Shown here piece by piece: positions 26,401 to 38,651 of a stretch of 64,000 nt of DNA. The stretch comes from Rhizaria sp. SCN 62-66 (Eukaryota; Rhizaria, unplaced), in contig MEDY01000002.1 of NCBI GenBank assembly GCA_001724265.1, positions 124,001 to 188,000 on the forward strand, read 5' to 3'. The position numbers and the translations under genes were made by a program. Position 1 is the stretch's first letter. Every line of letters begins with the position of its first letter. The notes below the pieces were generated by a model, which was not told the DNA's origin, did no database searches, and saw nothing but the letters and a program-made list of their open reading frames with translations.

Positions 26401-29400
26401 CGGCAGCAACGCCAACAACAGCAACAGCAACGACAAGACCCGCGACCCGCTGCTCTGGACGCCCGCCTCCGCGCTCGCGCCCATGCCGGCTCCGCCTCGC
26501 GCCCCGACCACGATCATCACCGGCACCCGCGGGTCCCTCACGAGTTCCGCCGCGTACATGCTCCACACCGAGACCGCCGACGCGTCCCCGGCGGCCGCGG
26601 CGGCCGCGCGCGCGGCTGCCCTGCCCGCGGCGGCCGCGGCGGCCCTGGCCAAGGCCGGCGACGCCGCCGCGGCCACTGCGGCGCTCATGGCCGCGGCTGG
26701 CGTCGACTTCGGCGGCGTCCCCGGCAACAGCAACGGCGGCAACAACACCGGCCGCAACGCCGCCAACGGGAAGACTGCCATGGGCGCCGGCAGCCCAGCA
26801 TCCCCCGCGAGCCCTGTCAAGGTCGGCGGCGGCGGCAACCGTTTCGGCATCGGCGGCGGCGACAGCAGCGAGAATGCAAACAAGAACAGCCACGCTGTGA
26901 TCATCAAGAGCCGTGAGTCGCTGCTGAGCCACCAGCAGCAGCAGAGTCAAAACAACGGCTACGCCGTCGACGGCAGCTACAACGAGATGCTTGCACTCGC
27001 GGCCGGCGCCGGCGTCAGCGCAAACGCGGTCGCTGCCGCCAACGCCGCTGCCGCCGCCGCCACTGGCGCTGAGCCCACCCCTCGGACGACGCGGACGACT
27101 GCGACAACGGCTGCAACGGCCGTTGCCACCGCCGCCGCCGCTGCTTTGCCGGCCACTGTCTCCCTCTCCGACTCGACTGGCACGACAAACAGCAACCACC
27201 ACCGCACGAACGCCGCCGCCGTCGCCGCCGCCACCGCCGCTGTGGGCGCCAATGCCGACGCTGCCGTCTATGCCATGGGCGGCCGCAGCCGCGCAGCCTC
27301 TAGCTCCACTGCCAACCGCTCTCTCCAGCAGCAACAGCAAGGGCAGCAGCTGCAACCGCCGTCGCTGTTTGGCCCCGGTGCCGTGTCCATCACACCCTCC
27401 ACCGCCGCGGCGTCCCTCAACACCCACACCCACGCCCACAGCAACAGCAGCGGCGGCGGCAATGCCAACGCGGCGATCCGGGGCAGTGTGAGCAACGGCC
27501 GCGGGTCTCGCTCCACTGGGAACACCGCCAGCGCTGACGACAGCGGCGGCGGCGGCGCGGGCGCGGGATCGCCGCTGCCGGCCTCGGTCGGCGCGCTTGC
27601 GCTGCTCAGCGGTCCGGGGGAAGACACGTCGCTCGTTGACCCGGACTCGAACCCGTTCATTCTCCTGCTCTCGCCCTGCATCTGCCCCTGCTATAACAAC
27701 AGCATCGGCAACGCTGCTGCTGTTGCGAACGCGAGTGCAAGTGCAAGTGCAAGTGCGACGAAGCGTGTGCACAGTAGGGGCGACGACGAGAGCATTTACC
27801 GCTCCAAGGCCTTCCGCGCACTTCTGCCCGCACTCACCGCCCGTGGCGCCGCCGCCGCAGAGGACTTCTTCACGCAGATCTCCGCCCTCAACAGCGCGGC
27901 CGGCGACGGCGACGCTGGCAGCGGTGGCGGTGACCGGACGACTCTGTTCGAGTTGTACCCGCTGGTGCGCGCCGTGCTGCACGAAATGCGCGAAGCCGCG
28001 GCCGAGACTGCGCGCGCGGGTGGGATCACGGTCGCTGTGGAGCCGCTGTTGGACTCGGACGCTGACTCGGAATCGGGGGACTCAGAGTGCGATTGTGACT
28101 CCGACTGTGAGTCCGACTGTGAGTGCGGTTGTGACCACAAGAAGGCAGGCACCACGGACGAAGAGGAAGCCAAGGACAACACCGACAGCTCCGGCCGCAA
28201 CAACAACAACTCCAACAGCGGCCGGAACAGCGCCAAGAAGCGCAAGCTTAAGCTGCAGCTGCGCCTGCGCGATCCTGCCGCTGGCGGCGTTGGCGGTGTG
28301 ACAGTCAAGTCGCGTGAGCAAGAGGAGCTGGAGGAAGAGCGTATGATGAAGCAGTTCCTCAACGCTAACACCAACAACAACAACAACAACATGAGCACGA
28401 GCGCTGGCGCTGGCGCTGGGAACAACAACTCGGCGACCAAGGGCAGCAGCTATAGCAATGGCAATGGTAGTGGCAGTGGTAGTGGTACGCACAATACCAA
28501 CGCTGGGAACTCTCACTCCAAGTCTAAGGGCGCTAGCCAGCCCCCTTGTACTGCATGCCCCTCGCTGCCGGCGACTGCGACCCGCAGCCACTACTCGGCC
28601 GCGCATGTCAAGCCGCCGCGCCGCGTGATGTCCTCCGCCCCACGCTGCCTGTGCGCGCCCCAGTCCTTCGGCCTCATGTTCGATCCCCTGCGCGGGAATG
28701 TCTTCGTGGTGACGCTGCGTTGGCACCCCTGGATCAGCGGGCTGTATGAGAACCCGCCTGTGATGCCCGTGTCGTTCGCGCACGCCCACGGCAGCCCCGG
28801 CCAGAGCTTCGGCGGCAGCAGCGGCCAGGCCAGCGCGAACGCGGCCGCGGCAACGGCGGCATACCTCAGTGCCGACGCCGCCGCCGGATTCGCCACCCCC
28901 GGTGCGCACCACTTCCAACAGCCGCTTTCGCTGACTGCCTCCGCCACCGCCGCGAGCCTCAACGCCAGCGGGTCCTACGAGGCGCCGCCGACGCCGCTGA
29001 CGACTGCGGCGACGCCGCTGATGGCAACCACGGTGCCCGGGGTCGGCACGTTCGCAGGCACTGGCACTGGCACCGGCACCGGTTCCGCCACGCCCGGTCC
29101 GATCCCGTCGAGCCGCCTCGCCTCGCCGGCGGCGCTGCTGGGCGCGCGCGCGTGCGCCAGCCCCTCGCTCGAGCTGGTTTCCTCGCGCGGCTACTCGCAG
29201 ATGCTGCTGCACCAGCAGCAGCAACTGCACCAGCAGCAGCACGGAGGCAGCGCCGCCGCTGCGGTCAACCGGCCGGGACACCAGCGCAACAGCTCGTTCA
29301 CGCAGCCAATGGGACTCAACATCGGCGGCAGCAGCGGCTCGCTCGCATCCCCGCTGCTGGCCCAGTCTAAGGGGCTGGGGGCACTTACACTGATGCAGCG

Positions 29401-32400
29401 CGCTCCCACCACGGCCGCCGCCACTGGGGTCGCCGGCCTCACTCTGGCCATCACCGCCAACGCCAACTCCGCGAACGGGGGTGCGAACTTGAACGGCAGT
29501 CTCAGTATTGGCAGCCCTACCAAGACCGCCGCCACCGACACCGGCGCTGGCACTGGCACTGGTAATGACAGCACGGGAGCGGCCGCAGCAGCGGCGTCGG
29601 CCCCGGTCAGGCTCTCTTCACAGGCCCAGACTCAGGTCCAACCGTTATCACAGTCGCCGGTGACCGCCCTTCCGCAACAATCTGTAACAGCCGCGCCCCG
29701 GGTCCCGATGTAGCCTATTCAACAGCAGCAACAACAACAGCAGCAGCAGCAGCAGGAGCAGCAGAAACAGCAGCAGTAGAAGCAGGAGCAGGAGCAGGAG
29801 CAGTCTGAACTGGGGGCGCAAGTGCTGACCACGACGGCGAGCCACAGCCACCCCCACTACAGCTCCAGCTCGAACTCTGGCTCCAGCTCAAAAGTCGTCG
29901 CGGGCCCCGGTGGACACAGCAGCAGCAGCCAGATGAGTATGGGCATTGTGTACCAGCACAGCACCGGCGGCGGTTTGGACAAGTTTCTCGTTGGTCACGG
30001 ACCGCTTTCGACCGACGGTGACTCGCGCGTGATCAGCACTGCTATGCCGCAGCCGCTGCAGGAACATCAGCAGCTGCAGCATGAGCGTGGCCGTGACCGT
30101 GAGCGCAACAGCTTCGTCGTCGCCGCCGCCAACAACAACAGCGGCGACAACAGAGGCACTTCGCCCACGTACTTGCCACCGTTCGACCACATCGGCACCG
30201 CCGTTGCGACACCAGCGGCCAACGCCACTGCGAGCACGACCGCCAGCGCCCCCCCTGCGCCCGGCACTGGCAGCGGGAGTCTCAGCGTGGCGCCCATGAC
30301 TGCCCGCACGCGAGCCGCGCTTTCGGCTATCACCGCGGGGGGCGCCGCCGCCGCGCCCGCGGTCACCATGGTCGGCATGATCGGCGGCGGCAGCGTCCGC
30401 AGCCCGAGCCACAGCCCCGTGGAAAACAGCAACGGTTCACAGTCGCTGGCGCAGTCCACCGTGCCGCCCTCTGTCCCGCCTGCCGGCTCCGGGGTTTCCG
30501 CCGGACTCAGTCTCGGCTCGGGGGCGATGCTGCTGCTGCCGCTGCCTGCAAACGCCAGCGCAAGTGGCGGAGGCAGTGGGCTCACTGTCAATTCGGTGCA
30601 CCCGACGCCTAGCACGCGTCCCCGCGGTCTCACGCCAGGTATGTCGAACGAAATTACATATCTTTGCCTATACAATCTGAAGTAGTAATCAATTGTGCAT
30701 TTGTGTATTCCCCGTCTATTCTCTTGTTTTGTCCCGATCTGAGCTTATCTTTGTCTATTTTGCGTTTGTTTCGTTTGTTTTCTCGACTTTAGGTCCGAGC
30801 GCGCGCTACCAGACCGGCTCGTTCCGTGACTTGTCTCTGCAGCGCGCCGCGGCCGCCGCGGCCGCCGCTGCCAACGCCGCCGCCGCAGTCGCCGTCGCCG
30901 TCAACGGCAGCGGTCCTGTCTACGGCACCAGTCCGCTTGCGAGCAACAATGGCAACGGCAACGGCACCAGCAGTGCGAACAACGCCAACGGCAACGGCGG
31001 CTTTGGCGAGCTGATGGTGGCGGTGAGCAGCAGCAGCAACAGCAGCTCGAACTTCCACTACGTCTACTCCAGCCCCAACAACGCTGCTAACGCCGCCACG
31101 CCCTCCCAGGGCCAGCCGCAGCTGTCGCAGTCACATTCGCACTCTCACTCCCATTCGCAGCCGCAGCAGCCGCCGCGGCTGTCAGTGTCCGGCGCCGTCA
31201 CTACCACGGCCGTTTCCGCGGCCAATGCGCTGGGCCAGTCCGTCGGCAGCGTCGGCGGCGGCGCCGGGGGCGGCGCGGGCGGACTCGGCGGCAGCGCCAC
31301 CGTCGCCCTGCCGGTCTCGGCCGCCGCCAACAACACCGCTCACCCCAGCAGCAGCAACGCTAACGCGCACGGCAACGGCAACGGTAACGCAAACGTTGCC
31401 GGCTCTGTGTCGAACAACACGACGGCGACGGACAGCGGCCACAGCAGCAACCAGAGCAGTTTCGCCGACAGCTACATCAACCCCCACGCGCACACGCAAA
31501 GTCTCGCCGCAGCCCACGGTCATCTCGCGGGGGGCGGCATGAACCCGCCGCAGCAGCCGCAGCCGCTGCATTACGCTCGCGATACGCCGTTCGTCCTCAC
31601 GAAGCAGGCGTCGACGTCGAGTGCGGCGTCGTCGTTCGTGGGCTCGATGGCGTCCTCCGCAGTCGCGTCGTCTTCGGCCGCGGCCGCGGCCACCTCGACT
31701 GCGGCGGCGCTGGCGGCGGCGGCGATGCAGAACTACCACGCGCAGCAGCAGCAGAAGCTCTACCAGCAGCAGCAGCAACAGCAGCAGAATCAGCGCGCGC
31801 ACCGCGCCAGTGCCAGTAGCGCTACAGTTATCACCAAGCACATCAGCGCCGCCGTGGACGGCAGCCCCACCGGCCCCGGCCCCACCGGCGCCGGCCCCGC
31901 CGGCACCGGCAGCACTGGCGGCGTGAGCGCGGGGATTGGCGGCGGCAGAAACGGTAGAAACGGCGCTGCTGCGGCCTCTATGGGTGCGAACAGCTATCAC
32001 CAGCGCCACAGCCATAGCCACGTGCAGCCGCAGGCGTACCTTTACGGAGGCGTCAACGTCGCCAGCTTAACGTCCACTGGCCCTGGCGGCGGCAGCGGCA
32101 GCGTCGGCATCAGCAACAGCAACACCGTCGCTGCTGGTGCCGTTGCCGCTCCCTCTGGAGGCGGCCCAACTTCCTCCTCGGCCTCGATGCAGAGCGGCTT
32201 AGCTTCCCCGATCCGCACCCCGCGCTACATCTCTGCGCCGCCCGGTGGCGCCACGGTCTCCGCCGTGTCAAACCACAACGCCCACACGCTGACTGCAATC
32301 AACACGCTTGCTGGCATCCCTCCCGGCTCCGCTGGCACCGCTGGCAATGGCAATGCCAACGGGTATCTGTCTCCGCGTGGTTCGATGCTTGCCCGCGGCA

Positions 32401-33467
32401 CGAATAACGGCACCCCAGGCCTCCCTGGCGCTATCATCACTAACGCCGCTGCCTTGAACGTCACCACTGCTGGTCTTGTTGTTTCTCCCGTCTCCGCCTC
32501 TGCGGCGACTGCTGGTGCGTCGCTAGTCTCGCCAATGAACAGCATCAACACCAACAACAATACCAACAATGGCGCCGGCAGCAGCGGCGCCAACGCCAAT
32601 GCGAACCCCATCAGCCCCAGAAGTATCCTCGTTAACGGTAATGTCAATGGGAATAATAGCAATGTCGTGAGTCCCGTCTCCGCCCGCGGCGTCAGCAGTA
32701 GCGGTGCCATCCCCGGCCTCGGCATGGGCGCTATGGGCGGTTACGTAACACCACGGCGCCCGCCGCCGTCGCCGTCTGCCGCGCCTGCGATCCCTCAGTT
32801 CCAGCAGATGCATTTGCTGCAGCAACAGCAATCGCAGATGCACCTGCTCCAACAACAGCAACAGCAGCAGATGCCGATGCACATGCACTTGCATCACCAG
32901 CACTCTTTGACGCACGGTCTCTACCCCACCGCCCCGTTAAGCTCCCCCGCGCTCGCCCACGGTCACCTTGGTCCCCCGGGCCTCGGCCATCACGGTCACG
33001 GCCACATGAGCTCGCCGCTGCACCCGTCACACGCACACGCCGCCGCCGCCTACGCGCATGCACAGGCACAGGCGCAGGCGCAAGCGATGGCGCAGGCGCA
33101 GGCGCACGCACACGCGCAGGCACAGATGCAGATGATGCAGCGCATGCACAGTATGCAGAGTATGCAGCAGCTCCATCTCCAGCAGCAGCAGTACGCGGCC
33201 GCCGCCGCCGCTGGCACTGCGAGTGGACAGTTGAGTGCGCGGACGCCGTGGTACCGGCCGCCGCCGTCGCCGACCTCGGCTTCGATGTCGGCCAGCTCGG
33301 CCGCCACGGGCAACCAAGGCGGGCTGATGCCCACGCCGCTGTCTATGTCCGCCTCCGCCGGCGCCAACGCTGCTGCCACCGCCAACGCCGGTCACCACGG
33401 CGGCGGCAACAGCGGCACCGTGGGCACTAAGACGCCGCTGGTGTCGGCACGCAGGGCTAACATCTAA
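20441..33467 (+). CDS. Giant low-complexity protein with N-terminal MGC acylation signal, 2 exons, two in-frame UAG codons
   Basis: Exons are 20441-30638 and 30793-33467 (intron donor GTATGT, phase 1), ending in TAA: 4,290 residues when the TAGs at 29711 and 29777 are read as sense. I start at ATG 20441 because it gives MGCIQSKE, a classic N-myristoylation (Gly2) plus palmitoylation (Cys3) signal for membrane attachment. Most of the chain is poly-N, poly-A, poly-Q, poly-D and Ser/Gly-rich. Less repetitive islands include HLLCCGQTDAEVEAG with CPCVGKCEQC (about 570-600), LSPCICPCYNN followed by a helical segment (about 2,400-2,530), a Cys/Asp cluster (about 2,550-2,565), and a hydrophobic stretch with FDPLRGNVFVVTLRWHPWI (about 2,750). 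I recognise no known domain and assign no function. Under the standard code it would stop at residue 3090. Confidence 0.8.
29711..29713 (+). other. In-frame TAG (UAG) codon, residue 3091 of the acylated giant protein
   Basis: The context is APRVPM-TAG-PIQQQQQQ. The next base is C. The frame continues through a glutamine run and on to a normal splice junction with matching phase at 30638/30793. Confidence 0.9.
29777..29779 (+). other. In-frame TAG (UAG) codon, residue 3113 of the acylated giant protein
   Basis: The context is EQQKQQQ-TAG-KQEQEQEQ. The TAG replaces what would be CAG in an otherwise regular CAG/GAG tract, one C-to-T step from glutamine. The next base is A. Confidence 0.9.
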
Positions 33468-36232
33468 GTACCCCCTTAGACCTTAGACCTGAGACGGTGA
33501 CTAATCATGGCTCGCAGCTCGCAGGCGATTGCTGTGGACTTATAAAGACGTGAACCACTTCTAACATGTCTGCGTTGGAGCGTGTTTTTTTCTGCAAATT
33601 CTTTCTGGCAACCACTAGTCGTACGTTAACGGCTGGATACGAACTTGTTGCTTTAAGGTCTCTTTTCGTCGTATATTTCTTCACGAGTGTTTTATTATGC
33701 CTCAAAAGCCGCCGCTTGATCACGATGCTAAAGAGGGTGAAAGCCGCAAGCCAATTACGTGGCACTATTGTTGTGTGTGCCGCCACTTCGCTCCCGATTT
33801 TTCCTCTTTTGCAACGTCATCGTGTTGCTAGACTGCTGTCTTAGCGGTTATTCGTGCTTTTTCTTCTTATATGTCTGTATGTATGTTTATCACCATGCTG
33901 TATTCCTTGATCCATTCTTTCAGTGAGCTACTTTCATCGTGATTCCCCCATCGTCCCCAATATCTGTGTGTATTTTTTCATCTCACCTTCATATGGTATG
34001 CTTTTATTTTTATGACAGGTTTTGTTACATACGCCTTGTTTTATCTTGTTTCGTGATTGTGATCATCGTCGCCCTTTTACCACACGGACCCCTCCCACTC
34101 TCAGTTAGACGTAATTTTTAAGTTTTTCCTTTGCTCCGTGATGTATTTGCTTCTGTGTTCACATTATCAGCAAAAGCAGCTCCTCTGATTCTTCCGTCAC
34201 AATTGTAGTTGCAATTTCTGGCGTGCATACTAGTCGCTGCTATTTGTCGCTGTATTGTTGTCCTCATCCTTCTTGCCTTTCTTTCTCAGTAATCTAAAGC
34301 AACGAAGAACGGCCTGTATCTATACTCGCCCCGTGATAGCAAGACCAATAGCCGAGTGTTGTACTCGCATAATTATTGCTTTATTTGACATCACGTCAGA
34401 AATGATATTCGTTTGCATTAGAAATCGATTAACAATATTGTTCTTTTGCGCCATCACCTTTCACAGAGTCACCCAGTACTCACAGCCCGCACACTCAGTC
34501 ATCCAAATGCAACACTGATGTCGGACGTATAGTAAAAGCCGCCTTTCTAGCCGCCGCTGTTGTTGTCGTCATCTCCACTCACGCACACCTGTCTCGAAAG
34601 TACTCCCCAGAAGCACTGGTTACACCCAGGCACGTGCATTTGTATGAGTACTATCAAAACTAGTGGCCTGTGGAGCAAACGCAGCGCACGCCGCCGCTGC
34701 AACTGCCGCCTATCTGGACATTGCACTGTTTTTCCTCACACTGGAGCTTCAAATTGCAGCTACGGTGAAGTGTCTCTCTGCCCTGTCTCCCTCTTATCCT
34801 TTCTTTCTTATCGTCATAGGCCTCACCATAGGTTTCAATGTCTCATTTCTATCTCGGCCTATCGCGTCGCCTTTGTCAACTTTTTCGTCTCGCGTCGATT
34901 TTGTTTCTGTATTTTATCTGTGCTTGTGTGCTTTTTCTTCAGCCCGGTATTGGGGTAAATTTCGTCCAGATTGTCTTTGCGTTTTCCTCCTGTGTAAGTG
35001 TCTCTGTGTGTAGCAAATATGTTATGCTGGCTGAATGCGTGTTGCTTTACTCGCTTCCCTCGAACACATCTTTCGCAGAACTCTTCACAACACGCGAATT
35101 ATACTGTTTTCTGTGCTGCCATTGTGCCATGACGCGGTGCCGCTTCGAACAGTAAGTGTGCTCCTACATCTTGGGAGTTGACACTTAAAAAAGACATGTC
35201 ATGTTTATCCTATTCCTCAATCATTTTTGTGCTGTCGACGGTTTTATGTTGCTTATGTTTGCACGTGTGTCACTTCTGTGACGCTGCTTTTGCTTCGTGA
35301 CTGTTGACTTTGTTGGAGTATGCTTCGTGATGCGCTCTTGTTGCCGTGCTTTCTGAAACGGCCACAATTCGCGGCGCGAACAAGATGTTTACACAGAGAT
35401 CAATCAGAAGCTAAGGCATTCACAGAATGTGCCACATAATTAACTTGTGTTCTTTGTTTTTGCTTTCGTAGTATCTTCAAAGAAACATAATTAGAACTAA
35501 CGTTAATCGGAACTAAAGACAGCATCCACGGGGACGCCTAGAACGACACCACGAAAACGCCACTGCATTGCTGTGCACAATACCGTGATCGTTTTTTTGT
35601 GGATTGTTGTGTCGTCTTTGTGGTGCTTTTTCTTTCACTTGTTGTTCTTTTTTTCAGTCAAATGCCGACAGCTTTTCTTGTCGACACTTTGCATCCTTCC
35701 GTTTATAACACCTACACTGCTAGTGACTCGCACATGTAACCTATCATAGGTACGCTCTCGTACGAGAGGGCTGTGTCATATCTTTTGAGCTTAATCACTG
35801 ATTCCCCTTGATCGATTCTTTTTTTTTCTTGTTCCGGCCTCACATCGAGTAAGGGCAATCTTTACAAGCGGCTTCATTTTGTTGTGATTTTAGTTTAAAA
35901 AGAGCTGTCACATTGCTGAGTCCGACAGTTTATTTGTTGAATTCCCGTTCTTGTTGTCCTCTGTCCTTCAATGTATCCTTTTTTTCACTATTTCGTTTCT
36001 TTCTTATCTGTTTCGTAGTTTCGTTACACCGCACAATCAACCAGTAACGTTAACGCTATTTATGCGTACACGTACTTGGTGACTCACCGATGTGTGGCGT
36101 CGCAATTGCTGATGTCGCTGCTGTGTTTTATTTGTTCTTTGAGGGACGGACTAGACCTCGCCTCGCAAATTGTCCTGCCTTCCTGTCTTGTTTTTGTTGT
36201 TGTTTTTTTGTCTGTCTGTCTGTATGTCTGTT

Positions 36233-36299
<67 letters not shown>

Positions 36300-38651
36300 A
36301 TGTCTTGTCTGACTGACTGACTGTTATTTAATTGCAATTATTATCATGATACGTATTGTTTTCTCCACATTGTTATCTGCCTTGTGTCATTGGGTTTTCC
36401 TTTGGTACAGGTTGCTCCTATTTGCGTGTATTCCCGCTTTTTCCCCTCTCTTCTTGACTACAGTCCTCCATGTCTCTCTATCACTGACATGTTCACTCCT
36501 ACAGCATCCCATATCACACACATATACGCACCGCAAACAGACCATTGCAATTCCCCTTCTCTTCACGACAATCGTCAGAGCAGTATCACTCGAGCGTTGG
36601 CTCGGTTGCGGCGGGCGCGGCTAACTTTGTCGCTGTCTGCCGCCTCCGGCAGTAGCTGCTTTCGCTCTACTAGAACAGCTAGCAGTACGGGCTCGTGGGT
36701 TATGCATGCGAGAGTTGCTATTGGTGTTGCTTGTGAGTGTGGTGCTGTGTTATGTGATGTTGTGGAGATGACGTACTGACGTCGCTGTTGTATATTGTGC
36801 AATAAGCCTCACACAAGCAAACGACCAAGGTCTTTCTTTCTCATGCTCACTCAGTCAACTCAGACTCGTTACTATGAGAGAGAGTGAACGTGTTGTCTTT
36901 GTTTTGCGTGTGATGCGCTTGTTGTTTTGCGTGTGTAGCTTCAATCGTATCATGAACTCAGTTAAATAACGCCTTATATCGTTCCAATCAAGTCGTTATT
37001 CGGAATGATTCTCTTTTTGCTCCGAGTTGTTTTTGCTTTACTAATAAGTCTTGCATTGTCATTGCCTCAATCACTGTGTAAGAATCACTGATTCCGTTGT
37101 TTTTTTATCGTTGTCGCCACGCGTACTCAACTGTTGGCCTTCAATTCTACATCTTATTACAACAGCGTCATTGTGATTGTTTGTTCGTCCTGTGTTGTTA
37201 CGCTTCGTTTCTGTTTACGCTAATTTCGTCTTCGTGAACCTTTGGGCCAAGCTTACATTATACTGTCATTGTTCATTACTGTCTATCCGTATCTTGTTAT
37301 GATTGCCGTTCTGTGTCTAAATATTAATTACTACTTGTTGTAACCTCTAAGTGGTCTTCTCAGTGAATCGCTTTGTGCGTCGGTCCTTTTCTTTCCTCTA
37401 AACTGTTCCTTCTTGTGCGTCACTGTGTAAACATCAATGACCGGGCTACTGTGACCTCAGCCGCTTCTTGATTGGCGAAGGCACCCCTATTCGCACGGTC
37501 ATTCCCACAGTTGTCACCCCAAACACGCAATTGCCAGATTTCACGCCCCCATCCCCTATCTCTTAGTCACCACAGTCACTCTCGCAGTCTTAACTCCCAG
37601 CTGTGTGAAGTGACCTTCTCTCTACTGTCGCCCCCCAAAGCTTGCCCATAATTTGCTTGTTTCTTCTCTTTTGTGTTTGTCTTTAATTTTTTGTCTGTTT
37701 TGCGTTTGTAAAATGTGATATGCGTTGCTCTTACGCTTGTGCTTGGTTGGTTGTGCCTGGCACCCGCCGCGTTCAGGGTGTGGCCGCCGCTTTTATTTGT
37801 TTTGTGAGGATGTATGTGTTTTACACGACTTTTTTTCTAATTAAAACGCAACCATAATAATATTTTGGTTGTGTCCTACAAATACATTGACGTGATTTGT
37901 TTCAATATGTGCATAATCTCCTACAAATATCTTAAAAGTAGAATACTAAAAAAGGCGGCGCGGTCGAAATTTAGAATACATTACCTGTATAAAAAGTTTC
38001 ACATCTTCACATTTTTTTGCCCCAATCTTTTGATCTTGATGTATTTTTACGCCTGAAACACGTTTACATAAAATAAAAAACAGTAAATTTAAACAGAGCA
38101 CAAAGCGTTTAAAACTCCAGATATACTTCACTTTTGTAATGTTGAGACACGAATTGGGCTGTTGTGAGAGTCGGGGGAAGGGCGAGATCGCAGTCACTAC
38201 CTCGGGATATGATATAAGAGCAACACTATCAAGTATAAAAACAAGATTTTCACAAAAATTTAAGTGGTTTTACTAAGATACCTCAAAAGTGACATTGTTA
38301 GTAGCTGTTATAGTATTCAAATTCCATTAAAGGACATCTGTTGCAGATGGTTCTGGCGGATCGGCGTGGTGGCTGGCGAGACGTTGGGGTTGGGGGCAAA
38401 GTGAGGTTCAAAATATGCTGTTTCGATCGACAGACAACCTCGCTAGTTCAAAGATATATTCAACTATGTGTTATGAAATATACTCACCACCCGTAATTTT
38501 TAATTATATTCCAAATGCCACCTGTCCCACGTCTGTAGAGCGTCTTTCCTTCGTGCCTGTCGAGAGTGCCCTCGCGACCTTCTCTTTCGCTCGCTCTCCC
38601 ATTCATTCCTGGACGCGTTTACCCGTTATCCACCCGCCCCCGGTCCCTGCC
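33468..38651. other. 5.2 kb AT-rich intergenic region, T-rich on the plus strand
   Basis: No open frame here has the GC-rich low-complexity character of the real exons, and no tRNA-like structure was seen. From about 33500 to 37850 the plus strand is strikingly T-rich, in the sense direction of the upstream gene, which would fit a very long 3' untranslated region. It includes a CTGT tetranucleotide array at about 36210-36324. The last 120 bp before 38652 become C-rich, like other gene leaders in this window. Confidence 0.6.
36210..36324. repeat. (CTGT)n tetranucleotide array with TTTG/ACTG variants
   Basis: A nearly uninterrupted run of TGTC repeats. It has a few TATG and TTTG variants at the left end and GACT repeats at the right end. 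It lies in noncoding DNA. Confidence 0.95.

Noticed and set aside
26048-27982. 644-residue open frame antisense to the acylated giant gene
   Set aside because: Antisense artefact of GC-rich repeats; composition (Arg/Gly/Val) is that of a shadow frame.
29681-29820. A possible intron that would remove both TAGs of the acylated giant gene
   Set aside because: The candidate donor GTAACA is unlike those in this window, the body is GC/CAG-rich rather than AT-rich, and the other three TAGs have no equivalent.
36076-36320. Two overlapping small open frames with SVCL repeats
   Set aside because: They are translations of the CTGT tetranucleotide array in noncoding DNA.
38415-38651. N-terminal extension of the DENN protein from ATG 38415
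   Set aside because: The frame is open, but the stretch is AT-rich then C-rich like an untranslated leader; ATG 38652 fits the change to coding composition. Not excluded.
33468-38651. Search for tRNA or other RNA genes, especially a CUA-anticodon tRNA
   Set aside because: No A-box/B-box pair or cloverleaf was found by eye; a proper tRNA scan was not possible here.
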